From DYRG01 sp041161065 (GTDB lineage Bacteria > Pseudomonadota > Gammaproteobacteria > Beggiatoales > Beggiatoaceae), in contig JBEAVE010000013.1 of assembly GCA_041161065.1 (NCBI GenBank), positions 1 through 64,000 of the forward strand: a stretch of 64,000 bases of DNA, written 5' to 3'. A model generated the notes under the pieces. The model worked only from the letters and a program-made list of their open reading frames with translations. It was not told the DNA's origin and did no database searches. Positions within the stretch are counted from its first letter, which is position 1, and every line of letters begins with the position of its first letter. The position numbers and the translations under genes are program-made. Of the stretch, positions 52,797-61,723 are shown piece by piece.

Positions 52797-55700
52797 CTAA
52801 TTACAAAGTCGCCAATTATTGTAATCGTGGCGCGCATAACGATTTGCATCACCCCAAATGTTAATGAAGTTGTTATCATCATTGAGAACACCATCAATCC
52901 CATCTGCTACTAATCCTTTATAACTAGAAGTTAGCTCAATATCAAATACCCCAACGTGAAAGAAATTAACATTCAATAATCCACTGCGAGAAAACCAGAT
53001 TTTCACATAGGCTTCGGGATTAGTTGCACTCCCCCAACTTACCTCATTTGGAGAACCGTAGAAATACCCTGCAATAACCGTATCTCCTCCCGTCGTTGTT
53101 GAACGTGAAATCTCTTTCCATTGCAATTTCAAATTACCATACGGCTTTCCATTGCTCGTTGCATTCAACATTTTCGCGTCCATTAATAATTCACAACTAC
53201 CTTGTTGATTGATACTAATTTTTGCGGCACTATTGGTTGGCGATTTGAAAACAGAAGTGGTTAATTTAGTTTTATTATTTATCGGGTTTTTCAAGGTGTT
53301 ATGGGTTGTTGAATCCACTTTCAAATTTCCTAATGCCGTATTTCCACTTCCACAGATTCTCCAATTGGTGTAATCATGTCGACTATAACGCCATGCTTTG
53401 CGTCCAATAGTCATTTTGTTATGATCTAAATCAGACCCGCCATTTAATTGTGGCATTTCTACACCATAAGAACTGTCTAATTGCACATCAAATACCCCGA
53501 CGTGGAAGAAATTAACGTTTAACATTCCATTCACAGAAAACCATAATTTTGCATATACTTCGGGATTTGCTTCACTACCCCATGTTACTTTTTCGGAAGG
53601 GGCGTAGAAATAGCCTGCAATCACTGCATCTCCACTCAAGGTGCTTTCACGACCGGTTTCTTTCCAATGCAAATAGAAATCCCCAATATTCTTACCTGTT
53701 CCATCATCTGCATTGAGCATTTTTGCACTCAAATTCAAATCACAAGTTCCATTTGCTAATCCTTTAATTTGCGTCATTTGTGGGGCTTCGACTTCCACTG
53801 ATTTGAAAACCTGAAAACTATGGCTCAAACGATAGATATAAGGTTCATTTGCTGCTAACGCATAAGTAAAGTTGGAAGAAGGCATTATTTGAGCTATTGG
53901 TTTGGGTTTCGCTGGATTGCTCACATCTATTTTAGATAAACTAAAATAATCAGATAGATACAGATTATGTCCCGTTTGAACAGAACGAAGTCCTTCATAA
54001 CTTCTCAAGCTATTGTTGCTATAATTTCCTAACAATTTGGGTGAACTTGGATTGCTCACATCAACGATATGAATGTTTGAATGTGTTGTTATGTAAATAT
54101 ATTGCCCTACTAATGCTATCTCAAAACCATAACTAGGCATTTCATAACTGGATAATTCTTGCAACATTGTTGGATTGCTGATATTAAAAATATGCAAGTA
54201 ATTTGATGTCGTGTTATTTACCATTTGCGTTGTTTGTGCTGAAACATAGAGTTGTTCTCCATTTGAAATAAATTTATTCCAACGACGATTGGGGCTTTGA
54301 TATTCTCCTATTTTAGCGAGTTCTTTGGGATTAGAAATATCCAATGTAATAATTTTGTTTTCACCAGAATAATCCTTGCTTGCGATTAAGTAAATATATT
54401 TTCCAGAAATACCAATATCCTCGCATCTTTCATTTGTAGACAGAAGATATTGACCGATTTTCTTGGGTTGATAAGGGTTGCTCACATCGACAGTGTACAC
54501 GCCTAATTTATTGCAAAGATAAGCCGTGTTGTTATCAATTGTGAGAGGAATTGTGTTCCTGTTTAAAGGATAAAATGGAATTTCATTGAATGTAATAGAA
54601 CTTAATGAGTTGGGAAAAGTGGGATCACTCACATCAACAATTAAAAGCGTACCTCCCAAACTATTTGCAATGGTTAAATAAACGAATTTATCCTTTGCAA
54701 CCAAAAAGTTACTCAAGCTATTTATAAAAGTATTGTTAAACGTATCTACGACTTTAATTTGTGAAGGTTGGCTAATATCTAATATTAAATTATTAACACG
54801 GAGATATTGCTTGTACAAATAGATATTACCGAGAAAATTGTAATTGTTTCTATCCAGTTTATAAGTGCCTACAAGGGTTAATTTTCTAGGATTACTTATT
54901 TCTAAAGTAAATACTTTGTGGGTAGCATCTTGAGCAGACATTTCTTGGCTGGTATTATGACGCAAATAATAAAGAAAGTTACCATCAATCACAATATTGT
55001 TAATACTAAAACTGCTATCATCAGAAAAGGTATATTTACCTATTTGTTGTGGATTAGCGGGATTAGAAATATCAATGGTAAGAATATTACCTAACGATTC
55101 AACATAAAGATATTGACCATTTGCTTTGAATTCATCAGGGTAATAACGTGTTATGCCACTGGTTGTTCTTCCCTCTAAAGAAAGCAAACTGATCTGTTCA
55201 AATTTAGCGGGATTTTTAAGGTTAAAAATAAACAATTCATCGGTGCTTAAATTTTCCAATATGGTATTTTTTCTAACGATAAGTTGTTCACCATTTGTTC
55301 GCACTTTAATCGCTGATGAATTATTATTTGATGCGAATGTTTTGCTCCCCGCAAATACTGGTTGAGTCGGGTTTGTTAAATCTAATACTGAAATTGAATT
55401 TCCATAAATAATATATCCATAGTTTCCTATCACCATAAAATCGGCAATTGAATTAGCTTGTGGAAGTTCGTAGTTACCCGCCCGTTTAGGTTTATTGGGT
55501 GTCGTAATATCAATAATATCAATGCCTTGCCAAGTTACAACATAAGCATAAGAATGGTTAAGTGCCAATTTAAAAGAGCAATCACCGGTTGGAACAAGGG
55601 CGAAATTTGCTAAGAGGTTTGGCTTTAGAGGATCAACTAAATCAAAGGTTTCAAATCCACCACAACTTGCTGCATACAAATATTGTCCGTCGACTTGGTA

Positions 55701-55826
55701 AGTTTTATCAATAGACAAACTTAATTGTCCGATCTGTTGAAGTGCGGTATTTGCTAATGTATTTGAAAGACTTAAAATGCTTAAACAAACCAACAATATT
55801 CTTAGATTGTTCCATAAAATAGACAT
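52797..55826 (-). CDS. Exported LVIVD-repeat protein with duplicated C-terminal domain
   Basis: A 1009-residue exported protein. Start at 55826 behind AAAGGA gives a signal peptide (ILLVCLSILSLSNTLA). Residues about 30-690 consist of repeated LVIVD-type units: strands such as YLYVES..LTIDISNPANPQ and YIYITTHSNIHIVDVSNPSSPK, likely one or two beta-propellers. The C-terminus has two copies of a domain of about 130 residues, each with GYFY, a WGS.ANPE segment, KxWFS, LNVNFFHVGVFD and RHDYxNWR. I recall this domain in Beggiatoa-like genomes but know of no function. Each has paired cysteines (start and end) that may form a disulfide. Surface or periplasmic adhesion or binding is a guess. Confidence 0.8.
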   Translation of the reverse strand: MSILWNNLRILLVCLSILSLSNTLANTALQQIGQLSLSIDKTYQVDGQYLYAASCGGFETFDLVDPLKPNLLANFALVPTGDCSFKLALNHSYAYVVTWQGIDIIDITTPNKPKRAGNYELPQANSIADFMVIGNYGYIIYGNSISVLDLTNPTQPVFAGSKTFASNNNSSAIKVRTNGEQLIVRKNTILENLSTDELFIFNLKNPAKFEQISLLSLEGRTTSGITRYYPDEFKANGQYLYVESLGNILTIDISNPANPQQIGKYTFSDDSSFSINNIVIDGNFLYYLRHNTSQEMSAQDATHKVFTLEISNPRKLTLVGTYKLDRNNYNFLGNIYLYKQYLRVNNLILDISQPSQIKVVDTFNNTFINSLSNFLVAKDKFVYLTIANSLGGTLLIVDVSDPTFPNSLSSITFNEIPFYPLNRNTIPLTIDNNTAYLCNKLGVYTVDVSNPYQPKKIGQYLLSTNERCEDIGISGKYIYLIASKDYSGENKIITLDISNPKELAKIGEYQSPNRRWNKFISNGEQLYVSAQTTQMVNNTTSNYLHIFNISNPTMLQELSSYEMPSYGFEIALVGQYIYITTHSNIHIVDVSNPSSPKLLGNYSNNSLRSYEGLRSVQTGHNLYLSDYFSLSKIDVSNPAKPKPIAQIMPSSNFTYALAANEPYIYRLSHSFQVFKSVEVEAPQMTQIKGLANGTCDLNLSAKMLNADDGTGKNIGDFYLHWKETGRESTLSGDAVIAGYFYAPSEKVTWGSEANPEVYAKLWFSVNGMLNVNFFHVGVFDVQLDSSYGVEMPQLNGGSDLDHNKMTIGRKAWRYSRHDYTNWRICGSGNTALGNLKVDSTTHNTLKNPINNKTKLTTSVFKSPTNSAAKISINQQGSCELLMDAKMLNATSNGKPYGNLKLQWKEISRSTTTGGDTVIAGYFYGSPNEVSWGSATNPEAYVKIWFSRSGLLNVNFFHVGVFDIELTSSYKGLVADGIDGVLNDDNNFINIWGDANRYARHDYNNWRLCN

Positions 55827-55836
55827 ACTTTTTCCT

Positions 55837-56793
55837 TTAAATGTTTTCAATGTTAAATGTGAGCACTTTGTTTAAAGAACGGTTATTGGTCATTAACATT
55901 AGAACGCGGTCGATACCGATTGCCACGCCAGCACAATCAGGTAATCCGTTATTTAATGCCGCCAGAAACCGTTCATCGATGGGAGAAATGGGTACATTTT
56001 GCTGCATTTTGTGAGCAATTTCGATTTCAAAACGACGGCGTTGCTCAACGGGATCGGTTAATTCGTGAAATCCATTTGCCAATTCCACGCCCTTAAAATA
56101 CACTTCAAAACGGCAAGCCACTTGCGGATCGTCAGGATTCAAACGCGCCAACGCCGCTTGCGAAGCGGGAAAATCGTACACCATTATCGGCTCATTTGCG
56201 CCAATCACCGGTTCAATCAAGTGCGACAAAAGCAATTGCAAACAAGTATCGCGATCAGTTTGTTCAGCATTGTAAGCGGTTTTTTGATAGACTAACGCCC
56301 GCAATTTAGCCAGTGAAATATCAAGCGGATCAAACTGTAAAACCTCTTGAAATAATGATCGATAACAACATCGCGTGGCGGGAGGAAAATGAGCAACCTC
56401 AATCAACCAAGCATTCACTTCGTCCATTAATAAATCTTGATTAAAATCAGGACGATACCATTCTAAAATGCTAAATTCGGGATTGTGCAATCGCCCCGCT
56501 TCGCCGTCACGAAACGCCCGCGTGAGTTGAAAAATCGCCCCGCTTCCCGCCGCCAGCAACCGTTTCATGGCTAATTCGGGCGAACTTTGCAAATATAAAG
56601 AGCGACTATTTGAACCGTGATAATGGGTTACAAAAGGATTTATCCCCGTTTCGGGTGCGCAGCACGACCCTAAAATCGGTGTTTCCACCTCTAAAACGCC
56701 CCGTCGTGCAAAAAAATTGCGAATCGTCGCGTAAAGTGCCGCGCGTCGCTGTAAAATTTCCAAACTCGCGTCAGGTTGCCAATGTGTTTGCAT
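55837..56793 (-). CDS. epmA: EF-P lysine ligase EpmA
   Basis: Ligates beta-lysine to elongation factor P, helping translation of polyproline. It is a lysyl-tRNA-synthetase-like catalytic domain without the anticodon-binding domain: RRGVLEVETPIL, LYLQSSPELAMKRLL, FQLTRAFRDGEAGRLHNPEFSILEWYR, ELANGFHEL, GVAIGIDRVLMLM. Length 318 residues. ATG at 56793 best fits the family start (HWQPDASLEILQRRAAL). Partner epmB and efp are not in the window. Divergent from yfiR at 56807. Confidence 0.94.
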   Translation of the reverse strand: MQTHWQPDASLEILQRRAALYATIRNFFARRGVLEVETPILGSCCAPETGINPFVTHYHGSNSRSLYLQSSPELAMKRLLAAGSGAIFQLTRAFRDGEAGRLHNPEFSILEWYRPDFNQDLLMDEVNAWLIEVAHFPPATRCCYRSLFQEVLQFDPLDISLAKLRALVYQKTAYNAEQTDRDTCLQLLLSHLIEPVIGANEPIMVYDFPASQAALARLNPDDPQVACRFEVYFKGVELANGFHELTDPVEQRRRFEIEIAHKMQQNVPISPIDERFLAALNNGLPDCAGVAIGIDRVLMLMTNNRSLNKVLTFNIENI

Positions 56794-56806
56794 AAATGGA
56801 ATGATC

Positions 56807-57358
56807 ATGTGTAAAAAATGTTTCGTAATTTTGTTTCTATTACCCCTTTTGATGCTAAAAAGCAATCACTTTTTGGTCAATAATACGCGCGCCGATTTCA
56901 CACCCGTTCACGAATACGAACTTAAAGCCGTTTTTCTCTATAATTTAGGTCATTTCATTACTTATCCCCCCAATACAATTAACAGCGGTTATTTCTCTAT
57001 TTGTGTGTTAGGAAAAGACCCCTTTCAAGGTAGCTTAGAATTGGCTTCTTCCGGCAAACAACTGCATAGCCAAACCGTTAAATTACGCTACCTTCAACGT
57101 GTTGAAGAAAGTTTAGATTGCCAGATCGTTTTCATTAGCCAATCCGAAGAACCTATCCTCTCCAATATTTTACCCATCTTTGAAAGATACCCCATTTTAA
57201 CCGTCAGTGATATTCCTTATTTCTTATCAGAAGGCGGCATGGTTAGATTTGTTATTCGTGACGATAAAGTGCGTTTGCAAATCCACCAAACAAATTTAAG
57301 CAAAGCGGGGTTAAGTGCCAGTGCAAAATTACTCGCGTTGGCTGATATTTTCAAATAA
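56807..57358 (+). CDS. YfiR family periplasmic protein
   Basis: A protein of about 184 residues of the YfiR/DUF4154 family. A signal peptide (CFVILFLLPLLMLK) is followed by YELKAVFLYNLGHFITYP, the diagnostic YfiR start, then CVLGKDPF, VFISQSEE, TVSDIPYF and MVRFVIRDDKVRLQIH. In Pseudomonas YfiR holds the diguanylate cyclase YfiN inactive in the periplasm. Here there is no YfiN or YfiB adjacent. ATG at 56801 is an alternative; GGA is better spaced for 56807. Confidence 0.85.
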   Translation: MCKKCFVILFLLPLLMLKSNHFLVNNTRADFTPVHEYELKAVFLYNLGHFITYPPNTINSGYFSICVLGKDPFQGSLELASSGKQLHSQTVKLRYLQRVEESLDCQIVFISQSEEPILSNILPIFERYPILTVSDIPYFLSEGGMVRFVIRDDKVRLQIHQTNLSKAGLSASAKLLALADIFK

Positions 57359-57379
57359 AATACTCCTTAGGAACAATCC

Positions 57380-59176
57380 GTGTCAGACCCACATCGTAGA
57401 ATTGAAATTCCTCATAACAACCGCCGTGATTGGCAAAATGTTAGAAACACGCTTCCCTATTTGTGGGAATACAAAGGACGGGTTTTAATTGCGCTATCGA
57501 GTTTAATTCTAGCCAAAGCCGCAACGGTTTCTATTCCACTAATCTTAAAAGAAATTGTCGATGTCTTAGCCAAAGCACCAGAAATAACTTTAATTTTACC
57601 TGTGACGCTTTTATTCGCGTATGGGGCATTAAGAATAGCAAGCGGTTTCTTTAATGAATTACGCGATGCAATTTTTGCGAAAGTGCGTTATCGAGCAATG
57701 CGGCGTTTGTCTAATAAAGTTATGGCGCATTTACACGATTTGTCGTTGCGATTTCATTTGGAAAGAAAAACCGGCGCAATTTCTCGAGACTTAACTCGAG
57801 GAACACAAAGCGTTAGTTCTTTAATGAATTATATGGTTTTTAATATCATTCCTACCATTGCAGAATTTTTATTAATTGCGCTTATTTTATTAGTGCAATA
57901 TGATGTGAAATTCACCATTGCAACCTTTGTCACCGTAATCATTTATGTTTCATTTACCTTTGCAATTACCAATTGGAGAATGCACTACCGTCATGAAATG
58001 AACGCATTAGAATCTGAAGCCAATAATCAAGCGGTCGATAGTTTAATTAACTATGAAACGGTGAAATATTTTAACAATGAGCAATTTGAAATCAATCGCT
58101 ATGATCAAACGATGAGCAAATGGGAGCAAGCGGCAACTAATAGTCAGGTTTCTATGTCAGCATTGAATTTTGGGCAGGGCGCGATCATAGCAATGGGTGT
58201 CACCGTTCTTATGTTTATGGCGGCGCAAGGCGTGGTAGAGAAAACCATGAGCATTGGTGATTTAGTTTTGGTCAATGCGTTTTTATTACAACTCTTTATT
58301 CCATTGAATTTCTTAGGCGTGGTTTATCGGTCAATTAAATATGCGCTGGCAGATATGGATTTATTGTTCAAATTGTTGGAAGAAAAACCTGAAGTTATCG
58401 ATGCAAATAATGCTCAAGTTTTAAATATAGAAAATGCAGCAGTCAGTTTTAAGAATGTGTCATTTCATTATCAACCCGAACGCCCAATTCTAAAAGATAT
58501 TTCATTTGAAATCCCCAATGGAAAGAAAATTGCGGTGGTGGGATCGAGTGGCGCGGGTAAATCAACGTTAGCACGGTTGCTCTATCGTTTCTACGAGGTG
58601 ACAAATGGATCAATTGAAATAAATAACCAAAACATTAGCGATTTGACGCAACAGAGTTTGCGCGCAACAATTGGGATTGTTCCTCAAGATACCGTTCTAT
58701 TTAATGAAAGTATTTATTATAATATTGCATACGCAAACCCCAATGCACCCAAAGAATCCGTCGAACAAGCCGCAAAACTTGCGCATTTACATGAGTTTAT
58801 TATCTCATTGCCAAATGGGTATGAAACCATTGTCGGTGAACGGGGTTTGAAATTATCAGGGGGAGAAAAACAGCGGGTTGCCATCGCGCGGGCAATATTT
58901 AAAAATCCAAAGATTTTGATATTTGATGAGGCAACTTCTTCTTTAGATTCGCGCACTGAGCAACATATTCAACAAGCCTTGCAAGAATTAGCCGCCCATC
59001 ATACCACGTTAGTGATTGCACACCGTTTGTCGACTGTTATAGATGCCGATGAAATTCTTGTAATGGAAAGTGGCGAAATTGTCGAGCGGGGAACGCATAA
59101 CAACTTGTTACAACAAAACGGAATTTATGCGCGAATGTGGGCATTGCAACAACAAGAACAATCTTTAGCAATTTGA
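57380..59176 (+). CDS. Atm1-type ABC exporter (membrane domain-ATPase fusion)
   Basis: A 598-residue half-transporter of the Atm1/HMT1/ABCB7 kind. Six membrane helices (about 30-320) with YRAMRRLSNKVMAHLHDLSLRFHL and the NYETVKYFNNE signature of this group. The ATPase has Walker A GSSGAGKST, LSGGEKQRVAIARAI and Walker B ILIFDEATSSLD. Bacterial relatives export glutathione-linked metals or persulfides. The GTG start at 57380 follows AGGAA. Co-directional with yfiR but not evidently functionally linked. Confidence 0.9.
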   Translation: MSDPHRRIEIPHNNRRDWQNVRNTLPYLWEYKGRVLIALSSLILAKAATVSIPLILKEIVDVLAKAPEITLILPVTLLFAYGALRIASGFFNELRDAIFAKVRYRAMRRLSNKVMAHLHDLSLRFHLERKTGAISRDLTRGTQSVSSLMNYMVFNIIPTIAEFLLIALILLVQYDVKFTIATFVTVIIYVSFTFAITNWRMHYRHEMNALESEANNQAVDSLINYETVKYFNNEQFEINRYDQTMSKWEQAATNSQVSMSALNFGQGAIIAMGVTVLMFMAAQGVVEKTMSIGDLVLVNAFLLQLFIPLNFLGVVYRSIKYALADMDLLFKLLEEKPEVIDANNAQVLNIENAAVSFKNVSFHYQPERPILKDISFEIPNGKKIAVVGSSGAGKSTLARLLYRFYEVTNGSIEINNQNISDLTQQSLRATIGIVPQDTVLFNESIYYNIAYANPNAPKESVEQAAKLAHLHEFIISLPNGYETIVGERGLKLSGGEKQRVAIARAIFKNPKILIFDEATSSLDSRTEQHIQQALQELAAHHTTLVIAHRLSTVIDADEILVMESGEIVERGTHNNLLQQNGIYARMWALQQQEQSLAI

Positions 59177-59236
59177 AATCTTTTTAACGAAATGATCACA
59201 TTTGTGCAACACTTAATTAACCATTTAGGAAATGAA

Positions 59237-59521
59237 ATGCTCACACCTCAAAATATTCGCAAATTACGCGGATTAGCGCACCATCTCAAACCCGTTTTAA
59301 TGATTGGACAACACGGAATTACAGATAACTTATTGAATGAACTGGATATTGTTTTAAATACCCATGAATTAATTAAAATCACCATTTCAAGCACTGACCG
59401 CGATGATCGTCAAGCGATAACCACCCAGTTATGCGAAAAAAGCGGCGCAGAATTGGTACAAAAAATCGGTAAAATCAGTGTGTTATATCGTCCTGCGCAA
59501 CCGCCCCGTCTTGTGTTATGA
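59237..59521 (+). CDS. yhbY: YhbY-type CRM-domain RNA-binding protein
   Basis: A 94-residue protein with a single CRM domain that binds pre-50S ribosomal RNA. LRGLAHHLKPVLMIGQHGITDNLLNEL is the family core and ELIKITI the central strand. The start at 59237 follows AGGAA; a Met 15 codons upstream is less supported. Overlaps the following gene by ATGA. Confidence 0.9.
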   Translation: MLTPQNIRKLRGLAHHLKPVLMIGQHGITDNLLNELDIVLNTHELIKITISSTDRDDRQAITTQLCEKSGAELVQKIGKISVLYRPAQPPRLVL

Positions 59522-59952
59522 CCGTTATTTTCGCGTGCGGCAATCCCAGTCGTGGCGATGATGCGCTAGCTCCTTGTTTAATCTCACAATTACCACCTTT
59601 TGACGGCGTGGTGATTGTCGAGGATTTTCAATTACAAATCGAGCACGCTTTAGATTTGCAAAATATGAAACGTGCTATTTTCATCGATGCCGCGATTTCT
59701 GGAGAAACCCCTTTTTCTTTTCATGAAATCCACCCGTCAAATCAAATTTCTTATACGAGCCATGCGTTATCGCCAGAGGAAGTATTAGGTGTTTATCAAA
59801 AAACATTTCAAATGATTCCTCCCCCTAGTTTTGTATTAGCAATTCGAGGAATTTCTTTTGAATTAGGCGATCCATTAAGTGAGATTGCTCAGCAAAATTT
59901 GAAACGAGCTCTCGACTTTCTTTCTTCTTATTTGCTAGAGCAAAACTTGTGA
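59518..59952 (+). CDS. Hydrogenase-maturation-type peptidase (M52 family)
   Basis: A 144-residue protein of the HyaD/HycI/HoxW group that cuts the C-terminus of a NiFe-hydrogenase large subunit. Nickel-binding acids are in GNPSRGDDALAP (Asp about 14) and FIDAAI (Asp about 59), with His in TSHALSPEE. The start overlaps yhbY (ATGA). No hydrogenase or hyp genes are here, so the target is presumably elsewhere. Confidence 0.82.
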   Translation: MTVIFACGNPSRGDDALAPCLISQLPPFDGVVIVEDFQLQIEHALDLQNMKRAIFIDAAISGETPFSFHEIHPSNQISYTSHALSPEEVLGVYQKTFQMIPPPSFVLAIRGISFELGDPLSEIAQQNLKRALDFLSSYLLEQNL

Positions 59953-59970
59953 AATTTGTTTATATTTGAA

Positions 59971-61110
59971 TTATACAATATCGATATAAAGTTGTTTGAT
60001 TTGTTGCGCAATTTGAGAGATATGAAATTCTCGTTGCAACCGTTGATTTCCAAGCTGCCCTAAATGATTTCTTAAATCAGGATTATCGCGTAATTTTATC
60101 ATCGCATTCTTTAAATCATCAATATTACCTATTTCGCATTTCAAACTAGCATTTCCAGCAACCCAACTGACCCCTGAATCTAACATTTCATTAACAATTA
60201 ACGGTTTTGCATAATTCATCGCTTCTAAAAGTACCATTCCAAAGGCTTCTGTTCTTTCAATTGATGGCAAACAAAATACATCACAAGTTGATAATAATGC
60301 AGCAATTTCTTCATCACTACAACGTCCTAATAAGATAGCATTATGAGGTTTCTTTTGTTGCAATGTTTCTTTTAATTCTCCCTTGCCAACTAAAAGCAAT
60401 TGTGCATTTTTAACTTGAGCAATCGCCTGTAATAAATAAGATTGTCCTTTGTAATAAGTTAAACGCCCAATATGCAATACTTTGAAATCTGTTTTTCCCC
60501 AATGTTTATTTGCCCAATTTAGAGTATTCAATGTTGGAACAGGCAAACGTTGTGGATTTAAACCTAGAGGAATTACGCGGCATTTTTCTTCCCAGTTTTT
60601 TAAAGCAGAACTGGCTTTCAAATAGGTAGGTGAAGTAGCAATAATTGCTGAGCTATTTTTTAATAAATATTGCTCGAATGGGCGATAAACTTGATAGGCG
60701 ATTGCAAGTGATTTCTCAATTGTTGAAGAAACCACATCAGCGTGCCAGTGCACAACATAAGGAATTTTATATTTTATTGAGAGCAAAAAGAACCAGAAAA
60801 CCGATGTATTTGGAACATGAAAATGTAATAAATCGGGTTTAAATATTTTGAGCAACTGATTAAACCAAAATGGGAAATGTGGGCTTATCGGTGCATATAA
60901 CAAACGCCCGTAACAAGGTGCACGATAAACGAAAGGAAATTGCGAATCTGGTTTGATTTCTGGAAATAAATGCAAGGGTTTCAAGTGATCATGAACTAAA
61001 GCAAGCTGTTCAATTTCATTACTTTTTAATGCAGGCAGTAAATCTGCCATAAATGTTTCAATGCCACCCGCAAAAGGTGGATAGTATTTTCCAATGTGTA
61101 ACACTTTCAT
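59971..61110 (-). CDS. Glycosyltransferase, GT4 family
   Basis: A 379-residue GT-B-fold transferase. GGIETFMADLLPAL, HWHADVV, VLHIGRLTYYKGQ and EAFGMVLLEAMNYAKP are the usual landmarks; the acceptor domain is N-terminal, the nucleotide-sugar domain C-terminal. Likely in surface polysaccharide synthesis. Overlaps thiE by 4 bases, with no metabolic link. Confidence 0.88.
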   Translation of the reverse strand: MKVLHIGKYYPPFAGGIETFMADLLPALKSNEIEQLALVHDHLKPLHLFPEIKPDSQFPFVYRAPCYGRLLYAPISPHFPFWFNQLLKIFKPDLLHFHVPNTSVFWFFLLSIKYKIPYVVHWHADVVSSTIEKSLAIAYQVYRPFEQYLLKNSSAIIATSPTYLKASSALKNWEEKCRVIPLGLNPQRLPVPTLNTLNWANKHWGKTDFKVLHIGRLTYYKGQSYLLQAIAQVKNAQLLLVGKGELKETLQQKKPHNAILLGRCSDEEIAALLSTCDVFCLPSIERTEAFGMVLLEAMNYAKPLIVNEMLDSGVSWVAGNASLKCEIGNIDDLKNAMIKLRDNPDLRNHLGQLGNQRLQREFHISQIAQQIKQLYIDIV

Positions 61111-61718
61111 TTGAATTTTTGAGAAAAAAGCTGTGCAGTTTTAGCGAGATCATTTGATTTGAACAGACCTTGAATAACTGCAAGGAAATCTGCCCCATTT
61201 GAAACCAGTTGTTCAGCGTTTTCTAAGGTAATTCCACCAATACAAACAATTGGAATTAAAAGTTTTCTTTTGGCATTTCTTAGCAAATCAAGATCGGCTT
61301 TGGTGGCGAGAGGTTTGGTATTTGAACTAAAAAACGCGCCCAATGCAATGTAAGTTGCTCCCTGTTGTTCCATTTCAACAGCGCGATTTAAATTGTTATA
61401 GCAAGAAATCCCGATAATTTTATGATTTCCTAAAAAATCCCGAGCGGTTTTCAAATCAAGATCATCTTTTCCCAAATGCACCCCATCAATATCCAGTTGT
61501 TTGGCGAGTTTTATATCATCATTGATAATCAACGGGATTTGAAATTGCGCACAAAGTGCTTTTAATTCTTGAGCAAACTTGAATTGTCCAGTTTTATCTC
61601 GATATTGCAAAATCGCCGCGCCGTTCTTTAACACAATTTCAACTTTACTTAAAAAAGTTTCTTCACTTAAAACGTGAGAATCTGCAATGGCGTACAAACC
61701 TTGTGTTGGGAATTTCAT
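61107..61718 (-). CDS. thiE: Thiamine-phosphate synthase
   Basis: Couples HMP-diphosphate and thiazole phosphate to thiamine phosphate. TIM barrel of 203 residues with LQYRDKT, LIINDDIKLAKQLDIDGVHLGKDDL and CIGGITLENAEQL. The usual TKPT motif reads SNTKPLAT. No other thi gene and no TPP riboswitch found upstream. Confidence 0.93.
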   Translation of the reverse strand: MKFPTQGLYAIADSHVLSEETFLSKVEIVLKNGAAILQYRDKTGQFKFAQELKALCAQFQIPLIINDDIKLAKQLDIDGVHLGKDDLDLKTARDFLGNHKIIGISCYNNLNRAVEMEQQGATYIALGAFFSSNTKPLATKADLDLLRNAKRKLLIPIVCIGGITLENAEQLVSNGADFLAVIQGLFKSNDLAKTAQLFSQKFK

Positions 61719-61723
61719 GGGGC

